64,000 nucleotides of DNA from JAIVGV01 sp031425275 (GTDB lineage Bacteria; Acidobacteriota; Blastocatellia; Pyrinomonadales; Pyrinomonadaceae). Both the position numbers and the translations under genes were made by a program. The DNA is taken from contig JANPJA010000059.1 in assembly GCA_031425275.1 (NCBI GenBank), positions 1-64,000 of the forward strand. Reading direction: 5' to 3'. Positions within the stretch are counted from its first letter, which is position 1. Each line of letters starts with the position of its first letter. Positions 44,187-52,503 of this stretch are shown here, piece by piece. The notes under the pieces were generated by a model. That model was not told the DNA's origin and made no database searches. It saw only the letters and a program-made list of their open reading frames with translations.

Positions 44187-45554
44187 TTAGTCCCCTTTGA
44201 CGCGCGCGCCGACCGCGGCCCGCCGTTCGGTTGCGCCCCCCGCGGCCGACGCCGCGAGCGACTTTGATTCCGTAGCGGCGGCCGACCCTTCGCGGCCGCG
44301 CGCCATTTCCCCGTACAGCCCCGCCACGTCGGCGACAAGGCGTTCGAGCGAGTACGCGCGCCGCGCGAACTCGCGCCCGCGCCCGCCCAACTCGGCGCGC
44401 ACGCCCTCGTGTTCGACGAGGTACGAGAGCGCGGACGCGAACGCCGCCGCGTCGTGGCCGCAGACCAACACGCCGCGCTCGCACAGACGCCACTCGCCGT
44501 CGTGCCGCTTGAGTTGCGCCGTCGTCGCCCCGAGCAGATCGACGACGCCGCCCACGTCGGTCGCCACGCACGCGCGCGCGTTGGCCATCGCCTCGATGAG
44601 CGTCAGCGGCGTCCCCTCGTTGAGCGAAGTCAGGGCCGCCACGTCGAGCGCGGCGTAGAAGTTCTCCGGGTCGTCGCGCGTCCCCGTGAACGTCAAAACG
44701 TCCTCGCCGAGACCCGCCTCCCGCGCGTGCGCTTCGAGCGCGGGCCGCAGGTGTCCGTCGCCGACGACGACGAAGCGGACTCGCCTGTCGCCCTCTCCGC
44801 CCGCCGCCGCCGCCGCGCGCTCGCGCAGGTAGTGCGCGGCGGCGTCCAAAAACAAACGGTGGTTCTTGATCTCGGTCAGCCGCCCGACGATGCCGACGAG
44901 CACGTCGCCGTCGGCCGCGCCGAGATCGCGCCGCGCCGCCTCGCGCCGCGCGGCCCAGTCGGCGAAGACCGCGAGGTCGAGGCCGAGCGGGATGACGCGG
45001 AACTGGGCCGCGCGGCCCACCCCGAACTGTTCGTGAATCTCCCTGTACTGCTGCCGGCTGATGACCACGATCACGTCCGTCACTCGCGCCAGAATTTTCT
45101 CGACGGTTAGAAACACCCGCGTCTTGAGCGGGCCGTAGTAGCTGTGAAAAATGTGCCCGTGGTACGTGTGGACGAAACGCACGGGGCGCGGGCGGCCTAT
45201 GAGCGCGCCCCACGTCAGCCAGCGGTATAAGAAACCCGCGACGCGCCCCACCGTCCCCGCCTTCGCCGTGTGCGTGTGGATAAGGTCGGGACTTTCGCGC
45301 CGGAAGAGGCGGAACAGTTTCCAGACCGTGACGGCGTCCTGCGGCGAGACCTCGCGGCTCATCTCCGGGATGACTATGGGCACGACGCCGTGCGCCGCCG
45401 CGAAGTAGTTCATGTCGTCCTCGCCCGGCGGCACGACCCCCGTGACCAGCACCGACTCGACGCCCCCCGCGCGGCGCAAACCATCTTCCAGCCACACGAC
45501 GTGGCGGGCGGGGCCGCCCACGTTGAGGCGCGCGATGATGCGAATGACTTTCAT
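44187..45554 (-). CDS. GT4 family glycosyltransferase
   Basis: 455 aa. KVIRIIARLNVGGPARHVVWL is the acceptor loop, THTAKAGTVGRVAG and HTYHGHIFHSYYGPLKT the central region, and LTSLNEGTPLTLIEAMANARACV the donor site. Its ribosome-binding region lies next to a heptamer array (45564-45598). It probably extends the lipid-linked sugar. Confidence 0.91.
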   Translation of the reverse strand: MKVIRIIARLNVGGPARHVVWLEDGLRRAGGVESVLVTGVVPPGEDDMNYFAAAHGVVPIVIPEMSREVSPQDAVTVWKLFRLFRRESPDLIHTHTAKAGTVGRVAGFLYRWLTWGALIGRPRPVRFVHTYHGHIFHSYYGPLKTRVFLTVEKILARVTDVIVVISRQQYREIHEQFGVGRAAQFRVIPLGLDLAVFADWAARREAARRDLGAADGDVLVGIVGRLTEIKNHRLFLDAAAHYLRERAAAAAGGEGDRRVRFVVVGDGHLRPALEAHAREAGLGEDVLTFTGTRDDPENFYAALDVAALTSLNEGTPLTLIEAMANARACVATDVGGVVDLLGATTAQLKRHDGEWRLCERGVLVCGHDAAAFASALSYLVEHEGVRAELGGRGREFARRAYSLERLVADVAGLYGEMARGREGSAAATESKSLAASAAGGATERRAAVGARVKGD

Positions 45555-45563
45555 CAGGAAGCT

Positions 45564-45598
45564 GTTAGCTGTTAGCTGTTAGCTGTTAGCTGTTAGCC
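45564..45598. repeat. Heptamer array GTTAGCT (left arm)
   Basis: Five units of 7 bp: four GTTAGCT, one GTTAGCC. It lies 10 bp upstream of the GT4 start at 45554. It is complementary in orientation to the array at 45695-45732, so the two can form a long imperfect stem in the transcript. Confidence 0.92.
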
Positions 45599-45694
45599 AG
45601 AAGCGAGCAATCTTATTCGTCGGCGGTCAGCCGCTAACCACCCGCAACCTTATCTGCCTTCGTTCAAAACCAGCGCGGCGCGCGGGCGACAACA

Positions 45695-45732
45695 AGCTAA
45701 CCGCTAATAGCTAACCGCTAATAGCTAACCGC
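45695..45732. repeat. Heptamer array AGCTAAC/CGCTAAT (right arm)
   Basis: Alternating AGCTAAC and CGCTAAT units, five and a half in all. It overlaps the end of rmlA, encoding its last residues (AVSY) and stop codon (45718-45720). Confidence 0.92.
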
Positions 45733-46470
45733 TTTTTTCATTTCGAGCTTGTTGGCCCCGGTCTCGGCGACGAGCTTGGCGGCGTGGAGCAGGCTCTCGA
45801 AAGTCCCGGCGTCCGTCCACCAGCCTTCGAGTTCGTCCCACGTCATCTCGCCGCGCGCGATGTAGGCGTTGTTAACGTCCGTGATCTCAAGCTCGCCGCG
45901 CTCCGACGGCTTGAGCCCGCGGATGATCCGGAAGACCTCCGCGTCGTACAGGTAGATGCCGACGACGGCGTAGTCCGACTTCGGCTCCTTAGGCTTCTCC
46001 TCGATCCGCACCACGCGGCGGCCGTCGAGTTCGGGCACGCCGAAGCGCTGCGGATCGGAGACTTGCTTGAGCAAAATTTTCGCGCCGCCGCCCTGCCGGC
46101 CGAACTCGCGCACGACCTGACAGATGTTGCCCTCGATGACGTTGTCGCCGAGCACGACGCAGATTGGCTCGCCGTCGGCGAAGTCCTCGCACAAGCCGAG
46201 CGCGGCGGCGATCCCGCCCTCGCCCTCCTGATAGGTGTAGTTGAGGTGCTTGAGGCCGAAGTCGCGTCCGTTTTTGAGGAGCTTGAGGAAGTCGCCGGCG
46301 GAGTTGCCGCCCGTGACGATCATGATGTCGGTGATGCCCGCGTTAATCAGCGTCTGGATCGGGTAGTAGATCATCGGCTTGTCATAGACGGGCAGCAGGT
46401 GCTTGTTAGTCACCGCCGTCAGCGGCCGCAGCCGCGTGCCCAAGCCCCCGGCCAGCACAATACCTTTCAT
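45718..46470 (-). CDS. rmlA: Glucose-1-phosphate thymidylyltransferase-like nucleotidyltransferase
   Basis: 250 aa. It forms NDP-hexose from NTP and hexose-1-phosphate. GGLGTRLRPLT (8-18), NKHLLPVYDKPMIYYPIQTL and IRIEEKPKEPKSDYAVVGIYLYD are RmlA signatures. It is about 40 residues shorter than the usual RmlA, lacking the C-terminal extension. No rmlB, rmlC or rmlD is visible nearby, so the product may feed another pathway. Confidence 0.87.
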   Translation of the reverse strand: MKGIVLAGGLGTRLRPLTAVTNKHLLPVYDKPMIYYPIQTLINAGITDIMIVTGGNSAGDFLKLLKNGRDFGLKHLNYTYQEGEGGIAAALGLCEDFADGEPICVVLGDNVIEGNICQVVREFGRQGGGAKILLKQVSDPQRFGVPELDGRRVVRIEEKPKEPKSDYAVVGIYLYDAEVFRIIRGLKPSERGELEITDVNNAYIARGEMTWDELEGWWTDAGTFESLLHAAKLVAETGANKLEMKKAVSY

Positions 46471-46488
46471 CCGCTCTCCTCCGCGCGT

Positions 46489-47472
46489 TTATTTCTCGGC
46501 CGTAATTTTCAGCGAGTCGCCCAGCCGGGTGATGTTGAGGGCGGTGTTGAGCGCCCCCTTGACCGTCTTCAACGCACGGTTCCGGGTCAGGGTCTCGATC
46601 AGAGTGTAAGACGACTCGACGCGATTGAAGTCACCCCCGGCCGCGTTGCCCGCATCTCCCGCGGCGGCGTCGTCGTCGTCACCGCCCGCCGCGCCCGCGC
46701 CCGCGTGCGGCGGCGGCGGGGCCGTGCGGCCGCGCAAGCCCGCCAAAATTTCGTAAGGGTTGACGCCGTGCGTGGCGACGCGGACGCGGCCGAACCCCGT
46801 CTCCTTCAGCAAATTCTTTAATCCCCGCCGCGAGAACAGATGGAGGTGCTCGGGCGGACAGACGACGCTCCACCCGATGCCGAGCGCGCGCGCCGAGGCC
46901 CCGCGACTGTGCGGCGTCGTCGCCCAGAGCAGGCCGCCGGGCCGCAGGACGCGCGCGGCCTCGCGCAGCAAGACGCGCGGGTCGGGCAGGTGCTCGATGA
47001 CTTCGCTGGCGATAACCACGTCGAAATGATTCTCCGGGTAGCGGGCCTCGGCCAACTCCCCGTGAAAGATAGCGAACCCTTGCGCGCGTAAGTGTTCGAC
47101 GGCCGGGCGCGAGACCTCGACGCCCTCCGCCTCCCAGAGCGCCCGCCGCGCGGCTTCGAGCACCGTGCCCGCCCCGCAGCCGACATCGAGCAGACGACCG
47201 GTGCGGCGGTACGGCTCGAAGCCCGCGACGATCTCGTCGAGCCGCAGGTGAATGAAGTCGGGCACGGACAAGTTGTGCGCGTCGTAATACTCGTCGTAGT
47301 TCTGCGCGCCGGCGGCGTCGGGCAGGGCCGACGTGTAGAGCGTCGCGCAGCCCCGGCACGAGAACAGTTCGAGGCCGTTCTTGCTCCCGCGGCCGCGCGC
47401 GGACTCCGAGCCGCACGCCGGGCAGGGGCGGCGCGTCGTCGAACGCCGGATAATTTCCTCAGTCACGCTCAT
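46489..47472 (-). CDS. Class I SAM-dependent methyltransferase with N-terminal zinc ribbon
   Basis: 327 aa. PCPACG and SCRGCA near residues 17-45 form two Cys-x2-Cys knuckles. The methyltransferase core has LLDVGCGAGTVLEAAR and FDVVIASEVIEHLPDPRVLL, then RGLKNLLKETGF. A Gly/Ala/Asp-rich insertion (about 245-280) is probably disordered. I chose ATG 47472. It resembles C-methyltransferases of sugar pathways, but the substrate is unknown. Confidence 0.85.
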   Translation of the reverse strand: MSVTEEIIRRSTTRRPCPACGSESARGRGSKNGLELFSCRGCATLYTSALPDAAGAQNYDEYYDAHNLSVPDFIHLRLDEIVAGFEPYRRTGRLLDVGCGAGTVLEAARRALWEAEGVEVSRPAVEHLRAQGFAIFHGELAEARYPENHFDVVIASEVIEHLPDPRVLLREAARVLRPGGLLWATTPHSRGASARALGIGWSVVCPPEHLHLFSRRGLKNLLKETGFGRVRVATHGVNPYEILAGLRGRTAPPPPHAGAGAAGGDDDDAAAGDAGNAAGGDFNRVESSYTLIETLTRNRALKTVKGALNTALNITRLGDSLKITAEK

Positions 47473-47494
47473 GGCCTTCAAGACGCCCCGCGCG

Positions 47495-49381
47495 TCAGTC
47501 GATGAACCGCTCGAACCAGAGTTCGAGCATCAGCAGCGTCCAGAGTTGCGAGGTGTAGTCGCGCTCGCCGCGCGTGTGCAGCTCGACCATGCGCGCAACC
47601 TCCGCCGGGCGGAACAAATTGCGGCGCGCGAACTTGTCCGAGAGCAGGGTCTCGCGCAGGAAGCCCTGCATCTCTTTGCGCAGCCAGTGTCCGACGGGGA
47701 CGCCGAAGCCCTGCTTGGGCCGCTTCAGGTTCTCCGCCGGCAGCAGCTTGGACAACACGCGCTTGAGGATGTACTTGGTCGTCACCCCGCGCAGCTTTAA
47801 ATTTTCGGGCAGGCTCGCGGCGAACTCGATGACGCGGTGATCGAGGAACGGCGAGCGCGCTTCGAGCGAGACGGCCATGCTCGCGATATCGACCTTGACG
47901 AGCAGGTCGTTGGGGAGATACGTCATCGTGTCGGCGAGGAGCGAGGCGTCGATGATCCCGCGTCCGTTCGCGCCCGCGAAATACGGCGCGAGAAAGTCGG
48001 CGGGGTCGAGGCCGTCGGTCTCGCGGCGGAAATCGTCGGTGTACAACTCCCGCTTCGCGTCCGCGTCGAGCGCGCTGACCCAGCGCATGTAGCGCTCGAC
48101 GTGCGGCAGCGAGGCCGACGCGACGAAACGCTTGAGCGAGCGGGCGCGGCTGCGTCTGAGCTCGGAAGTCGGCAGCAGGTTCGCCGCCCCCCGGATCAGC
48201 CCCTCGCGGACGAAGCCGGGGATGCGCCGGTAAGTCCCGGCGAGTTTCATCGCGGCGTAACGCTCGTAGCCGGCGAAGCACTCGTCGCCGCCGTCGCCGT
48301 TTAAGGCCACGGTCACGTGCCGCCGCGTCTCGCGCGCGACGTAGTAGGTCGGGATGGAGGAGGAGTCGGCGTAAGGCTCGCCGTAGTGCTCGACGAGGAG
48401 GGGGAGCACCTCCATCGCGTCGGGGCGGACGATGAACTCGTGGTGATCGGCCCCGACGTGCTCGGCGACGCGGCGCGCGTGGTGGAGTTCGGAGAAGTCC
48501 GCCTCCTCGAAGCCGATGGAGAAAGTTTTGACCGGGGCGGACGACACCTCGCTCATCAGCGCGACGACCGCCGACGAATCGACGCCGCCCGAGAGGAACG
48601 CGCCGAGCGGGACTTCCGACATCAGCCGCGCGCGCACGGCCTCGCGCAAAAGTTCCACCACGCGCTCGCCCGCCTCCTCCTCCGAGATGTCGAGCTTCTG
48701 GGAGAAGTCGGGCCGCCAGTAGCGCGCGGTGTTCAAGTCGCCCGTGCGGCGCGAGTAGCGCAGGGTGTGGCCGGGTTCGAGTTTCCTGATCTGCCTGAAC
48801 GCGGTCAGCGGCGCGGGCACGCACATGAACGAGAGGTAGTGGTGGATGGCGTCGCGATCAACGTCGCGGCCCACGTCCGGGTGCTTGAGCAGGGCGGAGA
48901 ACTCCGAGCCGAAGACCAGCCCGGCGGGCGTCACGGCGTAGAGCAGCGGCTTCTTGCCGACGCGGTCGCGCGCGAGCAGCAGCTCCTCGGTGCGCTCGTC
49001 GTAGATGGCGAAGGCGAACATGCCGTGCAGGTGCGTGGGGCAGTCCGCGCCGTACTGTTCGTAGGCCGCGAGGATGACCTCGGTGTCGCAGTCGGTGTGG
49101 AACTCGTGGCCGAGCTTGACTAAGTCAGCGCGGAGTTCCTTGTAGTTGTAGATTTCGCCGTTGAAGACGATCCACGCCGTGCCGTCGGCGTTGCGCATCG
49201 GCTGCTGGCCCGAGGCCAGATCGATGATGGCGAGGCGGCGCATGGCGAGGCCGGCGGGGCCTTTCAGGTAACGCCCCTCCTCGTCCGGCCCGCGGTGCCG
49301 GATCGCGTCGCACATCTGTTGCAGCACGAGCGGGTCAACCGCGCCGTCGCCCCGCCGCACCGCCCCTACAATTCCACACAT
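47495..49381 (-). CDS. asnB: Asparagine synthase (glutamine-hydrolysing) family protein, copy 3
   Basis: 628 aa. The ATG at 49381 gives MCGIVGAVRRG, placing the nucleophile at Cys2; upstream in-frame codons are repeat sequence. RHRGPDEEG, FNGEIYNYKEL and the PP-loop LSGGVDSSAVVAL (about 260) are intact, as is NGDGGDECFAGYERY. It groups with the zinc-ribbon methyltransferase and RmlA. As with the other copies, uronate amidation is a possibility. Confidence 0.93.
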   Translation of the reverse strand: MCGIVGAVRRGDGAVDPLVLQQMCDAIRHRGPDEEGRYLKGPAGLAMRRLAIIDLASGQQPMRNADGTAWIVFNGEIYNYKELRADLVKLGHEFHTDCDTEVILAAYEQYGADCPTHLHGMFAFAIYDERTEELLLARDRVGKKPLLYAVTPAGLVFGSEFSALLKHPDVGRDVDRDAIHHYLSFMCVPAPLTAFRQIRKLEPGHTLRYSRRTGDLNTARYWRPDFSQKLDISEEEAGERVVELLREAVRARLMSEVPLGAFLSGGVDSSAVVALMSEVSSAPVKTFSIGFEEADFSELHHARRVAEHVGADHHEFIVRPDAMEVLPLLVEHYGEPYADSSSIPTYYVARETRRHVTVALNGDGGDECFAGYERYAAMKLAGTYRRIPGFVREGLIRGAANLLPTSELRRSRARSLKRFVASASLPHVERYMRWVSALDADAKRELYTDDFRRETDGLDPADFLAPYFAGANGRGIIDASLLADTMTYLPNDLLVKVDIASMAVSLEARSPFLDHRVIEFAASLPENLKLRGVTTKYILKRVLSKLLPAENLKRPKQGFGVPVGHWLRKEMQGFLRETLLSDKFARRNLFRPAEVARMVELHTRGERDYTSQLWTLLMLELWFERFID

Positions 49382-49401
49382 AAACTTAAAGTCCCGAGTC
49401 A

Positions 49402-49473
49402 GGAGTCTCGGAGTCTCGGAGTCTCGGAAGTTCATTTTGACTCCAGACTCCAGACTCCAGACTTTAGACTGTG
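49402..49473. repeat. Octamer and heptamer arrays ending at a stop codon
   Basis: Three GGAGTCTC units (49402-49425) upstream of the asnB start, and five 7-bp units GACTCCA x3, GACTTTA, GACTGTG (49439-49473) that end exactly at the stop of the upstream gene (49474). Words in the two arrays are partly reverse-complementary. Confidence 0.88.
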
Positions 49474-50910
49474 TTAGAAATCAATCTTCTGGGTCAGCCC
49501 TTCCGCGATGTCGGCCCATTCCTTCTCGCGCGCGCGCCGCGCGCGATCCACCGCCTTGCGCCGCTCCAGCGACGCGCGCGCCGCCTCGATGACGGCCTGA
49601 TGCGACATCGTCTCCCGGCGCTTGTTGTCCTCGCGGCGCTCCTTCATCAGGACGTAGCCCACCGCCACGAAGATGAAGTAGAAGACCAAGATTTGGCTCC
49701 GCTGCCGGTAGGCCGTCCCCACGTTGCCCTGAAAGACCGAGTAGGCCAAGGTCAGCATCGACGTGAAGATGAGGATCGGCAGCGCCTGCCGCAGCCGGTA
49801 CCTGATCGTGAAATACGCCCCCAGCACGAGGAGCGGGAACGACGCCCACCACACGATCATCTCCGGCAGCGTGATCGACTGCCGCAGGTTCGTCACCTGC
49901 CACGGGAACGGCGCGAACAACAGGTAAATCATCCCGACGGGAATCGCGCCGATCGCGCCCGCCGTGGTTGACACGTCCACGTCGTGCCCGAAGCCCGACT
50001 TGGCGGAGCCGGCCAGATCGGCGCGGCTCGTCTGGATGCGGCTGAGGTCGGCGAAGGTGTCGAGCTGGCGCGTGGCCGTGCTCAGCACGCCGAGGTAGGT
50101 CAGCGCCAGCCCGACGCAGCCGACGAGCACCATCTGACGCGGCAGATTCTTTATCGCCGCGGGCCGCATCCCGATCAAAAACGCCCCGGCCACGGCCGTC
50201 GCCGCCATGTAGAAGACGTAGAAGCGCAGCGAGAGCACCCCGAACAGTCCGCCCACGACCACGGCTAGGTAAGCTACGCTCCACCGCTCGCCGAGTTTGA
50301 GGGTGGCGAGCATGAGGAGGGCGAGGAGGAAGACGATCGGCCCGTCCTTGAGGCCCTGCGACGACCACAGCACGAGCGACGGGTAGAAGGCCACGAAGTA
50401 GGCCGACAGCCGCGCCACCCGCGTGTTGCGGAAGATGTGCAGCGCGCACATGAAGATGATGGGGGCCGTCGCCGCCCCGATCACCGAGTTCACGTACTGC
50501 ACCGCCAGCATGCTTCGGCCCACGACCGCGTAGATCGCCGCCACGAAATAGATCATGCCCCAGCCGCCGCCGTTCGCCGCCATCCACTCGGTGAGCGCCG
50601 CGTGCCAGTAGGCGTCGCCGTGCCACGACTGGAGCAGCGCGAAGCCGAGCCCATCGTAGGTGTTCGCGTCGCCGCCGAAGAACTCCTGCATCCCGGAGGA
50701 GTAGATCACCGTCCCGACGCACATCCTGATGAGGAGGCCGCCGACGAAGATTTGCACCACGAAGGTGCGTTCTTCCCTGATCCGCCCGACCAAGAAACCG
50801 GCGCACACCGCGGCCACGCCCCCCACCACAATCGCCGCCGGCGCATCGCGCACGAAGATCGAAAAGATGACGCACAGTGCGAGCGATAAAAAGGCCAGGA
50901 TTGCGTTCAT
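49474..50910 (-). CDS. GT-C-type membrane glycosyltransferase-like protein, tandem copy A
   Basis: 478 aa with about 10 hydrophobic helices. The first external loop has FFGGDANTYDGLGF, with an acidic site like GT39 enzymes; then VAFYPSLVLWSSQGLKDGPIVFLL and the C-terminal VFYFIFVAVGYVLMKERRED. A charged cytosolic tail (about 420-478) is unique to this copy. Copy B lies directly upstream, with stretches nearly identical at DNA level. Transfer from polyprenyl-phosphate sugars at the outer face is likely but not proven. Confidence 0.78.
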   Translation of the reverse strand: MNAILAFLSLALCVIFSIFVRDAPAAIVVGGVAAVCAGFLVGRIREERTFVVQIFVGGLLIRMCVGTVIYSSGMQEFFGGDANTYDGLGFALLQSWHGDAYWHAALTEWMAANGGGWGMIYFVAAIYAVVGRSMLAVQYVNSVIGAATAPIIFMCALHIFRNTRVARLSAYFVAFYPSLVLWSSQGLKDGPIVFLLALLMLATLKLGERWSVAYLAVVVGGLFGVLSLRFYVFYMAATAVAGAFLIGMRPAAIKNLPRQMVLVGCVGLALTYLGVLSTATRQLDTFADLSRIQTSRADLAGSAKSGFGHDVDVSTTAGAIGAIPVGMIYLLFAPFPWQVTNLRQSITLPEMIVWWASFPLLVLGAYFTIRYRLRQALPILIFTSMLTLAYSVFQGNVGTAYRQRSQILVFYFIFVAVGYVLMKERREDNKRRETMSHQAVIEAARASLERRKAVDRARRAREKEWADIAEGLTQKIDF

Positions 50911-50997
50911 GTCGTGCTGAGTTTGGGCGGACTAACTTTAGGGCCTGCCGGCGCGAAGCCGCAACCCGGCGCGCCCCCGCCGCCCGCCCACCCGCCC

Positions 50998-52392
50998 TCA
51001 CGGGTTGCTTAAAATCTTCGACGCGGCGGCGGCGACCTCCGTGGTCGCGGCGACCGCCGGCGGCGTGACGTACGCCCCACGCTTCGCTCGGCCAAGCCGC
51101 CGCCTGTCCTCGCGGCGCTCCTTCATCAGGACGTAGCCCACGGCCACGAAGATGAAGTAGAAGACCAGTATCTGCGAGCGCTGCCGGTAGGCCGTCCCCA
51201 CGTTGCCCTGAAAGATCGAGTAGGCCAAGGTCAGCATCGTCGTGAAGATGAGGATCGGCAGGGCTTGCCGCAGCCGGTACTTGATGGTGAAGTAGGCCCC
51301 CAATACGAGCAGCGGGAATGACGCCCACCAGACGATCATCTCCGGCAGCGTAATCGACTGCCGCAGGTTCGTCACCTGCCACGGGAACGGCGCGAACAAC
51401 AAATAGACCAGCCCCACCGGGATCGCGCTCAAGGCCCCGGACGAGGTCGAGACATCAATGTCCCGGCCGAAGCCCGACTGCGCGGAGCCGGCCAGATCGG
51501 CGCGGCTCGTCTGGATGCGGTCGAGGTCGGCGAAGGTGTCGAGTTGTCGCGAGGCCGTGCGCAGCACGCCGAGGTAGGTGAGGGCGAGGCCGGCGCTGAG
51601 AATGATTACCGCCTGCCGCGCGAGGCTCTGCGTGGTCTGGCGAGTCATGCCGACGACGAATGCGCCCAGCACGGCCGGCGCCGCCATGTAAAAGATGTAG
51701 AAGCGCAGGGCGAGCAGCGACAGCAGCGACCCGACCAACAGCGTCAGCCACATCGAGTTCCACCGCTCGCCGAGTTTGAGGGTGGCGAGCATGACGAGGG
51801 CGAGGAGGAAGACGATCGGCCCGTCCTTGAGGCCCTGCGACGACCACAGCACGAGCGACGGGTAGAAGGCCACGAAGTAGGCCGAGAGCCGGGCCACCCG
51901 CGTGTTGCGGAAGATGTGCAGCGCGCACATGAAGATGACCGGGGCCGTCGCCGCCCCCATCACCGCGTTGATGTATTGGATGGCCAGCATGTTCGGCCCA
52001 CTCACCCAGTAGATGCCGCCGACGTAGTAGATCATCCCACCGTTCTGTCCGAGCGCCGGCTCCAGCAGGTAGCGATAAGTCCCCCAGTCGAGACCGTCCT
52101 GCCACCACTGAATGAGCAGGTAGGCGTTGTCGTGGTAAGTAATGGCGTCGCCGCCGAAAAACCCCTGTAGGTTGAACGCATAGATGACCGTCCCGGCCGC
52201 CATGCGCAGCAGCAGGCCGGCGATGAAGATGCGCAGCAGCAGTTCCCTGTCCGGCCCCCCGGCGCGTTGGATGATGAGGCCGGCCGTGACGGCCGCCGCC
52301 GTGCAGGCGAGCACGGCCGTCGGCCCCTCGTTGAAGAAAAAGGCGACGCCGAGATAGGTGGCGAGGACGAGGAAGGCGAGCAGTGCGTTCAT
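50998..52392 (-). CDS. GT-C-type membrane glycosyltransferase-like protein, tandem copy B
   Basis: 464 aa, the same topology as copy A. FFGGDAITYHDNAYLL is the acidic loop, VAFYPSLVLWSSQGLKDGPIVFLLAL the central helix pair. The N-terminal third differs from copy A, while the central part and the region ALPILIFTTMLTLAYSIFQGNVG to KERRED are almost the same. Tandem duplication with gene conversion or selection is the simplest account. Confidence 0.78.
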   Translation of the reverse strand: MNALLAFLVLATYLGVAFFFNEGPTAVLACTAAAVTAGLIIQRAGGPDRELLLRIFIAGLLLRMAAGTVIYAFNLQGFFGGDAITYHDNAYLLIQWWQDGLDWGTYRYLLEPALGQNGGMIYYVGGIYWVSGPNMLAIQYINAVMGAATAPVIFMCALHIFRNTRVARLSAYFVAFYPSLVLWSSQGLKDGPIVFLLALVMLATLKLGERWNSMWLTLLVGSLLSLLALRFYIFYMAAPAVLGAFVVGMTRQTTQSLARQAVIILSAGLALTYLGVLRTASRQLDTFADLDRIQTSRADLAGSAQSGFGRDIDVSTSSGALSAIPVGLVYLLFAPFPWQVTNLRQSITLPEMIVWWASFPLLVLGAYFTIKYRLRQALPILIFTTMLTLAYSIFQGNVGTAYRQRSQILVFYFIFVAVGYVLMKERREDRRRLGRAKRGAYVTPPAVAATTEVAAAASKILSNP

Positions 52393-52503
52393 TTAATGCT
52401 TCGGGCCGGCGCGGCCGCCGCGCGGGGAGCGTGCCCCGCGTCCGTCGGCCCTGCAAATGTTTCCGGGGGAAAGTTTTTCGCGCGCTTCGGGGCCGCGCGA
52501 CGG

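Noticed and set aside
44182..45495. N-terminal extension of the epimerase gene up to 45495
   Set aside because: The extension is a shadow of the GT4 gene in another frame; epimerase homology begins at TTG 44181.
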